Source: Oscillospiraceae bacterium (GTDB lineage Bacteria; Bacillota; Clostridia; Oscillospirales; CAG-272). From it: 64,000 nt of DNA. The notes beneath the pieces are model-generated. The model saw nothing but the letters and a program-made list of their open reading frames with translations. It did no database searches and was not told the origin of the DNA. The position numbers and the translations under genes are program-made. Each line of letters starts with the position of its first letter. The first letter of the stretch is position 1. Below are positions 17,697 to 26,308 of this stretch, piece by piece. The stretch spans positions 58,956-122,955 of the forward strand of contig SVSH01000001.1 in the NCBI GenBank assembly GCA_015064395.1, read 5' to 3'.

Positions 17697-19709
17697 ATGA
17701 AACACGCAAGAAGCGCTCTTATTATTTTGATGGTTCTGTGTATGGTGACGGTCACACTGACCGGCTGCAAGCCTACTCCGAGCAAGCCCGAGATCAATAC
17801 CGATTGGAAGCCCAATGCGACGGGAGCGGACGTCAGCTCCGACTCTCTTTTTGTCACAAAGGTGGACAATCTGTCGGATGATTTTATCATGGGCATGGAT
17901 GCCTCCTGCGTCCCCGCCCTGGAGGCCAGCGGCGTCAAGTATTATGACTATGACGGTCAACAAAAGGACGTCTATGAGATCCTCGCCCAAAACGGCATCA
18001 ACTATATTCGCGTGCGGGTCTGGAACGATCCCTTTGACGCCAATGGGAATGGCTACGGCGGCGGCAACTGTAACATCGAAAATGCAGTGGCTATCGGCAA
18101 GCGAGCCACGGCACAAGGCATGAAGCTGCTCGTCAACTTCCATTACAGCGATTTTTGGGCAGACCCTGCCAAGCAAATGGTGCCCAAAGCCTGGAAGAGC
18201 ATGAACATTGACGACAAGGCCGAGGCCTTGTATCAATATACCAAGGACTGCCTGCAGAAGCTGGTCGATGCCGGTGTTGACGTGGGCATGGTCCAGGTGG
18301 GCAACGAAACCAACGGCGCTATGTGCGGCGAGTCGAGCAGTGAGCTGGGCGGCTGGAAGCGAATCACCCAGCTGATGAGTGCAGGCGCGCGCGCCGTGCG
18401 TGAGGTTTGCCCGCACGCCTTGGTAGCCGTTCATTTTGCCAACCCCGAGAAGGCGACCAACTACGAAAGCTACGGCAAAAACCTGCAATACTATGGGGTG
18501 GACTACGACGTGTTTGCTTCGTCCTACTACCCCTTCTGGCATGGAACGCTGGACAACCTGGCCAATGTACTGAACAATATCGCTACGACCTATGGCAAAA
18601 AGGTCATGATCGCCGAAACCTCCTACGCGTTTACTGCTGACGATACCGACTTCTCGGGCAACACGATCGGGGAGGGCGGCGGCATCGTCAAGGACTATCC
18701 CTTCACCCTGCAGGGGCAGGCAAATCTCGTCCGCGACGTGATCGATACCGCGGCCAATCAGATCAAGGATTGTATCGGTGTCTTCTACTGGGAGGGCACT
18801 TGGATCTCGGTCGGCGGGGAGAGCTATGAGCAAAATCTTGCTCTTTGGGAAAAGCACGGCTCGGGCTGGGCCTCCTCGTATGCGGCAGAATATGACCCTG
18901 ACGATGCAGGGAAGTGGTACGGCGGCTGTGCCGTGGATAACCAGGCGTTCTTTGACGCCGACGGAAAGGCGCTGGAATCGCTCAAGGTCTTCTCTCTTGT
19001 CAGAAAGGGTAATACGGTTGACAACCGTGCGGATGCCATCGAGGACGTCAATCTGATCATCGACCTCAACGGGGATATCGTCCTGCCTGACAAGGTCAAC
19101 GCCATTATGTTGGATAACTCCAAGCAGCAGCTTGACGTGCAATGGACCAACGTCGATATTGACGCCATGAAGAACGGCGGCGTTGCCAAATATACCATCG
19201 AGGGTATGGCGGGCGGTATGCGTGCGCTGTGCTACGTTTCTATGGTGGAATATAACTTCCTGACCAATTGGAGCTTTGAGGAAGGGAAGACCGGCTGGAC
19301 GGCGACTGCCATCGGCAGCTTCAATGAGCTTATGGTAGAGGATAAGGTTACCGATTCTATGACGGGTACCAAGCACTACCATTTTTGGGGCGCTACGGCA
19401 AACACGGTTGAGTTCACCCTGGAGCAACAGGTGAACGACCTGAAGTCGGGAAAATACAATTACGCCATTTCTATTATGGGCGGCGACGGCGGCGCGACCG
19501 AGATCTACGCTTACGTCAAGATCAACGGCGAGATCGTCCATCGTGCCGACACCCAGATCACCGTGTATAACGAATGGCATACGGCTACCATCAACGGTAT
19601 CGAATACAACGAGGGCGACACCATCGTCGTTGGCATCTACGTCAAGTGCGCCGGTCCCAACGCCTGGGGCAAGATCGACGATGCATTGCTCAACTCGGTA
19701 AAAGAATAA
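17697..19709 (+). CDS. GH53 arabinogalactan endo-beta-1,4-galactanase, lipoprotein with C-terminal CBM-like module
   Basis: Lipobox LTGC; MGMDASCVPALEASGVKYYD, NYIRVRVWNDP, LLVNFHYSDFWADPAKQ, VQVGNETNGAM (acid/base), MIAETSYAFT (nucleophile), GVFYWEGTW. Confidence 0.92.
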   Translation: MKHARSALIILMVLCMVTVTLTGCKPTPSKPEINTDWKPNATGADVSSDSLFVTKVDNLSDDFIMGMDASCVPALEASGVKYYDYDGQQKDVYEILAQNGINYIRVRVWNDPFDANGNGYGGGNCNIENAVAIGKRATAQGMKLLVNFHYSDFWADPAKQMVPKAWKSMNIDDKAEALYQYTKDCLQKLVDAGVDVGMVQVGNETNGAMCGESSSELGGWKRITQLMSAGARAVREVCPHALVAVHFANPEKATNYESYGKNLQYYGVDYDVFASSYYPFWHGTLDNLANVLNNIATTYGKKVMIAETSYAFTADDTDFSGNTIGEGGGIVKDYPFTLQGQANLVRDVIDTAANQIKDCIGVFYWEGTWISVGGESYEQNLALWEKHGSGWASSYAAEYDPDDAGKWYGGCAVDNQAFFDADGKALESLKVFSLVRKGNTVDNRADAIEDVNLIIDLNGDIVLPDKVNAIMLDNSKQQLDVQWTNVDIDAMKNGGVAKYTIEGMAGGMRALCYVSMVEYNFLTNWSFEEGKTGWTATAIGSFNELMVEDKVTDSMTGTKHYHFWGATANTVEFTLEQQVNDLKSGKYNYAISIMGGDGGATEIYAYVKINGEIVHRADTQITVYNEWHTATINGIEYNEGDTIVVGIYVKCAGPNAWGKIDDALLNSVKE

Positions 19710-19727
19710 CGAAAGGGAACCAAACAA

Positions 19728-21332
19728 ATGCAAAAGAGAAACAAAGCAATCGCGCTGGTGCTGGCGCTCTTCATGCTGCTCGCCACCGCGGGCATGACGG
19801 GGTGTCAGGACAACAATAAGGAGCTTCCTCCGATGGTCGACTCCATTGACGACAATTACAGAACCTTTTATCAGATCTTCGTCGGCTCGTTCTCCGATTC
19901 CAACGGCGACGGCTTTGGCGATTTGCGCGGCATTATTGAGCGCATGGACTATCTCAACGACGGAAACATCAACTCGGGCAAGAGCCTGGGCGTGCAGGGC
20001 ATTTGGCTCTCCCCCATCTTCTCCTCGCCCTCCTATCACAAATACGACGCCAAGGATTACTATCAGATCGACTGGCGCTTCGGCGAGGAAAAGGATCTGG
20101 TTGAGCTGATCAACCTTTGCCATGAGCGCAACGTTAAGGTGATTTTGGACCTGGCGATCAACCACACCTCCACCCAGCACGAGTGGTTCGTTAAATTTAA
20201 GGAAGCGCGCAAAAATCTTGACACCGAGAACGAATACTATGATTTTTATTCTTGCGTGGCCACAGAAGATAGAGCAGGCGGCGCGACCTATCAGAATATT
20301 GCAGGCAGCAGCTGGTGGTACGAGTGCAATTTCTCGGGAGATATGCCCGAATTGAACTTTGACAATCCCAAGGTCAAGGAGGCCGTGCTGGACGTAGCAA
20401 AATACTATCTTGATCTGGGCGTGGACGGCTTCCGCTTTGACGCGATCAAGTACATTTATTACGGAGACACGAAACGATCCGTAGAGTTTTGGGAATGGTA
20501 TATGAAGGAGCTTCGCGCGATCAAGCCTGACATTTATTGTGTCGGCGAGTGCTGGTCGGGGCAGGGTGAGATCCTCGAATACTACGGTGCGATGAACTGC
20601 TTTAACTTTGCCGTCTCGCAGGCCGAGGGCTTTGCGGCCATGGCGGCAAAGGGACTGTCGCTGTCCTCCTTTATCGGCCATATTACCTCTTTGCAGGATC
20701 TGATCCAGGCGAAAAATCCCGAGGGTATGGTCATGTCCTTCCTTTCCAATCACGATATGGACCGAATCGCGGGCGCTTTCGTGACCGAAAACCATATGCG
20801 CATGGCGGCGAATCTCTATTTGCTGTCTCCCGGCTCGCCCGTGATCTATTACGGCGAGGAGATCGGTCTGCGCGGCTCGCGTGGCGGCTCCAATACGGAT
20901 GCCAACCGTCGACTTGCCATGCGTTGGGGCGACGGCTTTGTCATGCGTGACCCGGTCGGGGCAAACTATCCGGCTGAAAATCAGATCAAAACAACGGTTG
21001 TCGATCAGCTTGCCGATGAAAACAGCATGTACAACTATTATTGTAAATTGATCGCCCTTCGCCATAAGTATCCTGCCATCGCGCGCGGCGATTACGGTGC
21101 GGTGAGCAGTGCTTACAAAAATGTCGGTGGCTTTATGATCCAATATGAGGGCGAGACGCTGCTATTGCTCCACAACACCTCTCAAGAGGAATTGACCGTT
21201 GATCTGGGCGAGTGCCAGGGACTGGACGGTAAGACCTTTGCGGCGCTTTGCGACTCGATCGGTGTGGGAGAGGCCAAACTGGAGGGCACGAAGCTGACCA
21301 TCGGTCCTCAGACCAGCGTGATCTTGAAATAA
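19728..21332 (+). CDS. GH13 alpha-amylase family lipoprotein
   Basis: Lipobox MTGC; FYQIFVGSFSDSNGDGFGDLRGI, VDGFRFDAIKYI, CVGECWSG, LSNHDMDR, YYGEEIGLRG. Confidence 0.93.
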   Translation: MQKRNKAIALVLALFMLLATAGMTGCQDNNKELPPMVDSIDDNYRTFYQIFVGSFSDSNGDGFGDLRGIIERMDYLNDGNINSGKSLGVQGIWLSPIFSSPSYHKYDAKDYYQIDWRFGEEKDLVELINLCHERNVKVILDLAINHTSTQHEWFVKFKEARKNLDTENEYYDFYSCVATEDRAGGATYQNIAGSSWWYECNFSGDMPELNFDNPKVKEAVLDVAKYYLDLGVDGFRFDAIKYIYYGDTKRSVEFWEWYMKELRAIKPDIYCVGECWSGQGEILEYYGAMNCFNFAVSQAEGFAAMAAKGLSLSSFIGHITSLQDLIQAKNPEGMVMSFLSNHDMDRIAGAFVTENHMRMAANLYLLSPGSPVIYYGEEIGLRGSRGGSNTDANRRLAMRWGDGFVMRDPVGANYPAENQIKTTVVDQLADENSMYNYYCKLIALRHKYPAIARGDYGAVSSAYKNVGGFMIQYEGETLLLLHNTSQEELTVDLGECQGLDGKTFAALCDSIGVGEAKLEGTKLTIGPQTSVILK

Positions 21333-21352
21333 CTTGAAAAAGAGAGAACGAT

Positions 21353-23158
21353 ATGGAAAACAAGTTTGTTGTCAATATCATCCACCGCCCCGAATTGTCT
21401 CCGGAGTATGCCGAAAAGGCGCTCGGCGGCGCTGACGGCGTTCGGGATGAATCCCTGGATATTTTCCGCTTCCAGCAGGACACGGCGCACAAGTACGGGC
21501 TGAAAACCACCATTCAGATCACCTATGCTTCGCTGTTTTCGGACGTGATCGTGGACCTGGCGAAGCAGGAGCACGAGCAATACGGCGACGAGATCGGTCT
21601 GTCGCTGTTGGGTCTGCCATGCCCCGAGTTCAAGGAAAAATACAAGACTGAAGACTTTTGCATTTGGATGTTCGATGAGGCGACCAAGCGCGAAATCATC
21701 GACGACGTGTTTGGCAAGTTCTATGAGAAATTCGGCTTCTATCCCGAATCGACCAGTAGCTATTTTCTCGATGCCTACACCATCAATTATATCAAGGCCA
21801 ATTATCCGAGCGTCAAGTGCGCCGTCGCTACCTGCTGGGAGGAGGGTCCCAAGGCCTACCACACCTGCAACAACTCCTGGTATACCTTTATGGACGGCGG
21901 CCCTTGGAATCCCTGGATCCCTTCGAAGGTGAATTCCCACTGTCCTGCGGCTGACGCAGACGACGACGCGGGCATCGTGGCCATTCCTCACCTGTCGCGT
22001 GACCTGATGGCCTGCTTTGACGGCAACGGCTCCAATTTCGGCACGCACCCTCAAAACGTCCTGCGCGGTATGATCTACTACAACGAGGACGGGGAATACG
22101 AATATCCTTATCTGTATAATCTCATCGACCAATACCGCCATCTAGCCAAGTACAACGATGGTTATAGCTATAACATGATGTTCGTCGGTCCCGGCTGGCT
22201 CAACCGCCGCGGCCGTTGGGAGGCGCCCTACGAGCTGCTTGCCAAGTCGTATGACGACGGCATGAAATACTACGGCAAGCTCAAGGCCGAGGGCAAGCTT
22301 GTTGATATGACCATGAGCGAATTTGCCGACTATTACCGTAGCATTCACACCGACTACAAGCGGGGCGAGTGCGCCTTGTGGAAGGACATTCTGTACGGCA
22401 GCAACAAGCAGTATTTCTGGTATGCTGACTCGGCACTGCGCACCTGCTTTGACTTTAACCAGGGTGGCGCTATGATCGATCTGCGTCCCTACGTGGCCCG
22501 CATCCCCCAGACGACGGGCATCGGTACGGACAACGTCTACGACGCCTCCTATCCGTATCTCATTCAGATCAACTACCGCGCCGGGTATTTTACCCACTAC
22601 GCCGGCGCCGGCACCATCAAATCCTGCCGCGTCAGCGCCCGTGGGCAGAGCGCAGATCTGTGTCTGTGCCGCACCATGGCCAAATACGAGCGCGTGGAGG
22701 GCGGTGTCCGCCTCCTCGTCGATCCCGTCACGGTGACACTGGGCGGACTTGACGTGGTGATCGGAACGACCATCACTATCCCTGATGGAGGCGGCGAGGT
22801 CATCACCGAGCGGCGTATTCTTAACGACCTGGGCGGCGAGAGCGTCACTTTTGAGGAATACTTCACGGGCGGCTTCGGTACGACGGAATATCAGGCCGAC
22901 ATGAGTCGGCTGACGCTGGGCGTGGATGAGGAGACCATGGCCTTCTCTTACCACGGCAAAAAGATCGTGGGGGAGAATGCCGCACGTGCCTTTGTAACCA
23001 TCCCCGAGGTGTGCACGACCGTCGAAATGGGCGGCGACAACGACGAGGCAGAGGTGGAGGAGGGCATTGCCTTCTCGCCCGTTTACCGCCTTGCCGCCCG
23101 TAAAACGATCACGAAAGGAGGGGTCACGACATGGCTCAAGCTACAAAAGGCAAACTGA
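21353..23158 (+). CDS. Cytoplasmic putative carbohydrate-active protein, barrel-like, family not assigned (601 aa)
   Basis: Long ORF in a CAZyme operon, no signal peptide; YGLKTTIQITYASLFSDVI, HEQYGDEIGLSLLG, STSSYFLDAYTINYIKANYPSVK resemble NodB/GH57-like barrel segments. Confidence 0.5.
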   Translation: MENKFVVNIIHRPELSPEYAEKALGGADGVRDESLDIFRFQQDTAHKYGLKTTIQITYASLFSDVIVDLAKQEHEQYGDEIGLSLLGLPCPEFKEKYKTEDFCIWMFDEATKREIIDDVFGKFYEKFGFYPESTSSYFLDAYTINYIKANYPSVKCAVATCWEEGPKAYHTCNNSWYTFMDGGPWNPWIPSKVNSHCPAADADDDAGIVAIPHLSRDLMACFDGNGSNFGTHPQNVLRGMIYYNEDGEYEYPYLYNLIDQYRHLAKYNDGYSYNMMFVGPGWLNRRGRWEAPYELLAKSYDDGMKYYGKLKAEGKLVDMTMSEFADYYRSIHTDYKRGECALWKDILYGSNKQYFWYADSALRTCFDFNQGGAMIDLRPYVARIPQTTGIGTDNVYDASYPYLIQINYRAGYFTHYAGAGTIKSCRVSARGQSADLCLCRTMAKYERVEGGVRLLVDPVTVTLGGLDVVIGTTITIPDGGGEVITERRILNDLGGESVTFEEYFTGGFGTTEYQADMSRLTLGVDEETMAFSYHGKKIVGENAARAFVTIPEVCTTVEMGGDNDEAEVEEGIAFSPVYRLAARKTITKGGVTTWLKLQKAN

Positions 23159-23391
23159 ATTTCCGCTGTCCCTCCTGCTTTATGAGGGATATCGATATCG
23201 ATATGTTCTTTGACGAAGCAAAGGGCGAGTATTACTGCCTGCGTTGCGGCTTTACGGGCAGGGAAGAGGATGTACTGCGACTCAATGAGGCGGCAAGATA
23301 CCGCTACCGCGCCATGAAGCTGCGCGTGGTGGATTTCGGCGAGGACAACGAGCCCGTCCGCTTCGCCCCTCACAAAGGGGGAGAACAATGA
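23131..23391 (+). CDS. Small Zn-ribbon protein (86 aa)
   Basis: FRCPSCFMRDID...YYCLRCGFTGRE (CxxC...CxxC); overlaps both neighbours (28 bp and 4 bp). Confidence 0.65.
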   Translation: MAQATKGKLNFRCPSCFMRDIDIDMFFDEAKGEYYCLRCGFTGREEDVLRLNEAARYRYRAMKLRVVDFGEDNEPVRFAPHKGGEQ

Positions 23392-24488
23392 TCCTCGGTA
23401 TCGACGTTTCGACCTATCTCGAAGAGCTGGCGCACGGCGCGCGCTATTTTGACGGTAACCGTGAGATCGATCCTCTCGATGCCTTCCGGGCCAACGACGT
23501 TGACTGCATGCGCATCCGTCTTTGGAACGATCCGTATGACGACTTGGACGAGCCGTATCTGGCCGGTACTTGCGACGACCGTCACTATATCAAGCTGGCA
23601 AAGCTGGCAAAAGAGAAGGGCTTTTCCATTCTTCTCGATTTCCATTACAGCGATTTCTGGGCCGATCCCGGCAAGCAGATGATCCCCAAGAGCTGGCAGG
23701 GACTGGAACTTGATGAGCTGTGCCAAGCAGTCTATCGCTTTACCTGTCAAGTTCTTGCAAAGGCCAAAGAGGCGGGCGTCGCGCCCGATATGATCCAGGT
23801 CGGCAACGAGATCACCAATGGTATGCTGTGGCCCATCGGCAAGCTGGAGAATGACGGTGTCCGAGGTAACTACGATGCCTTCTGCCGCCTGGTGGATGCG
23901 GGTTGCCGCGCTTGCCGCGAGGTGTTGCCCGAGGCTAAAATTGTACTCCACCTGGAAAGAAGTCACGATCAGGCTGTATACCAAGAGTTTTTTGGCGAAA
24001 TGGCCAAGGCGGACATCGACTATGACGTCATTGGTGCCTCCTATTACCCCTACTGGCACGGCACGCCTGAGCAGTTGTTTGAAAACCTGGATGCCTGCCG
24101 CGTCTTCGGCAAGGAGATCATGGTCGTCGAGCTGGGCTACGGCTTTACCACCGAGGCCTATTCTCTGGGCGGGGAAGCCAAGCGGTTGGTGATCGATGCC
24201 GAGCGCGCCTACGTCCCCGGCTTTACCGAGCAGTACCCGGTCACCCCCGAGGGGCAGGCCGCGTTTGTGCGCGACTTCTTGGCAATGGCAAGACAGCACG
24301 GCATCGGCGGCGTCTTTTATTGGGAGCCCTTGTGGCTGCCGGGCGAGGGCATCTGCTGGGCGAGCGAGGCAGGGCAGCGCTATATTCACGAGGAAGGGAA
24401 GTCTACCTCCAATGAATGGGCCAATCAGTGCCTGTTCGATTATGCCGGAAGAAAGCTCCCTGCATTTGATGAATATAAAAATGAATAA
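23388..24488 (+). CDS. GH53 galactanase without signal peptide (cytoplasmic)
   Basis: MILGIDVSTYLEEL, CMRIRLWNDPYDD, LLDFHYSDFWADPGKQMIPKSW, IQVGNEITNGMLWP, MVVELGYGFT, GVFYWEPLWLPG. Confidence 0.92.
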   Translation: MILGIDVSTYLEELAHGARYFDGNREIDPLDAFRANDVDCMRIRLWNDPYDDLDEPYLAGTCDDRHYIKLAKLAKEKGFSILLDFHYSDFWADPGKQMIPKSWQGLELDELCQAVYRFTCQVLAKAKEAGVAPDMIQVGNEITNGMLWPIGKLENDGVRGNYDAFCRLVDAGCRACREVLPEAKIVLHLERSHDQAVYQEFFGEMAKADIDYDVIGASYYPYWHGTPEQLFENLDACRVFGKEIMVVELGYGFTTEAYSLGGEAKRLVIDAERAYVPGFTEQYPVTPEGQAAFVRDFLAMARQHGIGGVFYWEPLWLPGEGICWASEAGQRYIHEEGKSTSNEWANQCLFDYAGRKLPAFDEYKNE

Positions 24489-24503
24489 AAATTCCGATTT
24501 GTA

Positions 24504-24548
24504 AAAACCCATTCGCATTTTGCTACAAAAGTGCGAATGGGTTTTGTT
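24504..24548 (+). terminator. Rho-independent terminator
   Basis: AAAACCCATTCGCA...TGCGAATGGGTTTTGTTT. Confidence 0.88.
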
Positions 24549-24585
24549 TAAAGCGCTGAAAATCAACCGAAAGTTTATAATGATG

Positions 24586-24614
24586 TTGACAAAAATGTTC
24601 AAATTTATTATAAT
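24586..24614 (+). promoter_or_regulatory. Consensus sigmaA promoter of the ABC transporter operon
   Basis: TTGACA (24586-24591) - 17 bp - TATAAT (24609-24614). Confidence 0.9.
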
Positions 24615-24665
24615 GGTAACGGTGCCGAAAGGCGCATACTAAAAAAATTTAGGAGGATTACTCTT

Positions 24666-26225
24666 ATGAAAATGAGTAAGATCTTGTCCCTTGTTCTGGC
24701 GGTTCTGATGGTCGTTACCTGCTTGGTAGCGTGCACCCCCAAGACCCCCGACAACGGCGAGAACAACAACCCGAGCACCGGCAATGATCTCGCCGGTACT
24801 TATGACATCAAGGTTTGGGTCGCAGATGCGATCGTTGATCTGACCAAGACGCAGATCGCTAACTTCAATGCCACCAACACCATGGGCATCATCATCAACG
24901 CAAACGTTGAGTCTGTTGGTGAAGGCGACGCTGCTACTTCCATGACGCAGGACGTTGCTGCAGGCGCAGATATCTTCTGCTTCGCACAGGACCAGACCGC
25001 TCGTCTGATCCAGGCAGGCGCTCTCTCTCAGCTGGGCGTTGCTGCTACCGACCTGGTTAAGAAGAGCCACGATAAGGCTTCCGTTGCGGCTGTTACCGCA
25101 GGCGATGCTCTGTACGGCTATCCTCTGACCTCTGACAACGGCTACTTCATGTACTATGACAAGTCCGTCATCTCCGAGGACAAGGTTGGCTCTCTTGAGG
25201 CTATCCTGGCTGCTTGTGATGCTGCAGGCAAGAACATCTCCTTCGAGCTGGAGAACTCTTGGTACATCGTATCCTTCTTCTTCGCTACCGGCTGTCTGTC
25301 CGAGTGGAAGACCGACGACAACGGTAAGTTCATCGACGTTAACGATAACTTCAACTCCGAAGCAGGTAAGATCGCTGCTGAGGGTCTGAAGAAGGTCGTT
25401 ACCTCTCCCCGTTACGTAAACTCCAGCGCTACGGCTGACTTTGAGGCTGCTGTTCCTTCCGCTGTTGTCATTTCCGGTACCTGGAACTATGATAACGCAA
25501 AGGAACTGCTGGGCGACAACTTTGGTGTTGCCGAGCTGCCCTCCTTCGAGGTTAACGGCAAGTCCTACCACCTGGCTTCCTTCAACGGCTGCAAGCTGAT
25601 GGGTGTTAAGCCCCAGGCTGACGCTAAGCGTGCTGCTGCTCTGAATCAGCTGGCTCAGTACCTGACCGGTGAGACCTGCCAGCTGGAGCGCTTCAATGCT
25701 AAGGGTTGGGGTCCCTCCAACGTAGCTGCTCAGAAGGCTGAGGCAGTTATGGCTGCTCCTCACCTGCAGGCTCTGCTCGCTCAGAACAACTACTCTCGTC
25801 CCCAGGGCAACATCCACGGCTCTTGGTGGGATATTGCAAAGGTCATCGCTACCTCCATCAAGGAAGGTAAGACCATCGACGAGTCTCTTGCTAACTACCA
25901 GGCTTCCATGGAAGCTCTGTTCACCATGTCCGACGACGTTCTGAATGCTTGGACCGTTATCGGTAACATCAATGGCGACGGTTGGAGCGTTGACCTGCAC
26001 ATGACGAAGCAGGATGACGGCACTTGGAAGACCGACGAGGCTTATGAGCTGACTGATACCACTGAGTTTAAGGTTCGTCAGGGCAAGTCCTGGACTGTTG
26101 ACTACGGCCTGAATGGCGAGAAGGGTGGCGCTAACGTTACCGTTGCCGGCCTTGGCGTTGCTGCAGGCACTTACTACATCGTGTTCAATCCTGAGACCGG
26201 CATGATCTCGGTCGTTGCCGCTTGA
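24666..26225 (+). CDS. Sugar ABC transporter substrate-binding lipoprotein with C-terminal SusE/SusF-like domain
   Basis: Lipobox LVAC; MalE-like body (DIFCFAQDQTARLIQAGAL, YGYPLTSDNGYFMYYDKS); C-terminal WTVIGNINGDGWSVDLHMTKQDDGTWKTD...FKVRQGKSWTVDYG...AGTYYIVFNPETGMISV. Confidence 0.88.
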   Translation: MKMSKILSLVLAVLMVVTCLVACTPKTPDNGENNNPSTGNDLAGTYDIKVWVADAIVDLTKTQIANFNATNTMGIIINANVESVGEGDAATSMTQDVAAGADIFCFAQDQTARLIQAGALSQLGVAATDLVKKSHDKASVAAVTAGDALYGYPLTSDNGYFMYYDKSVISEDKVGSLEAILAACDAAGKNISFELENSWYIVSFFFATGCLSEWKTDDNGKFIDVNDNFNSEAGKIAAEGLKKVVTSPRYVNSSATADFEAAVPSAVVISGTWNYDNAKELLGDNFGVAELPSFEVNGKSYHLASFNGCKLMGVKPQADAKRAAALNQLAQYLTGETCQLERFNAKGWGPSNVAAQKAEAVMAAPHLQALLAQNNYSRPQGNIHGSWWDIAKVIATSIKEGKTIDESLANYQASMEALFTMSDDVLNAWTVIGNINGDGWSVDLHMTKQDDGTWKTDEAYELTDTTEFKVRQGKSWTVDYGLNGEKGGANVTVAGLGVAAGTYYIVFNPETGMISVVAA

Positions 26226-26308
26226 TTTTCACACGCTGTAAAGTAAATCATTAAACCTAAGGGTCGGAGTTCGTTTGGCTTCGACCCTTTTTCAAAAGAG
26301 GGATATAC

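Noticed and set aside
17649-21143. 1164-aa minus-strand ORF antisense to the GH53/GH13 genes
   Set aside because: Shadow ORF opposite two genes with clear catalytic motifs. Low-complexity H/R/V/D-rich composition, no family motif, no SD.
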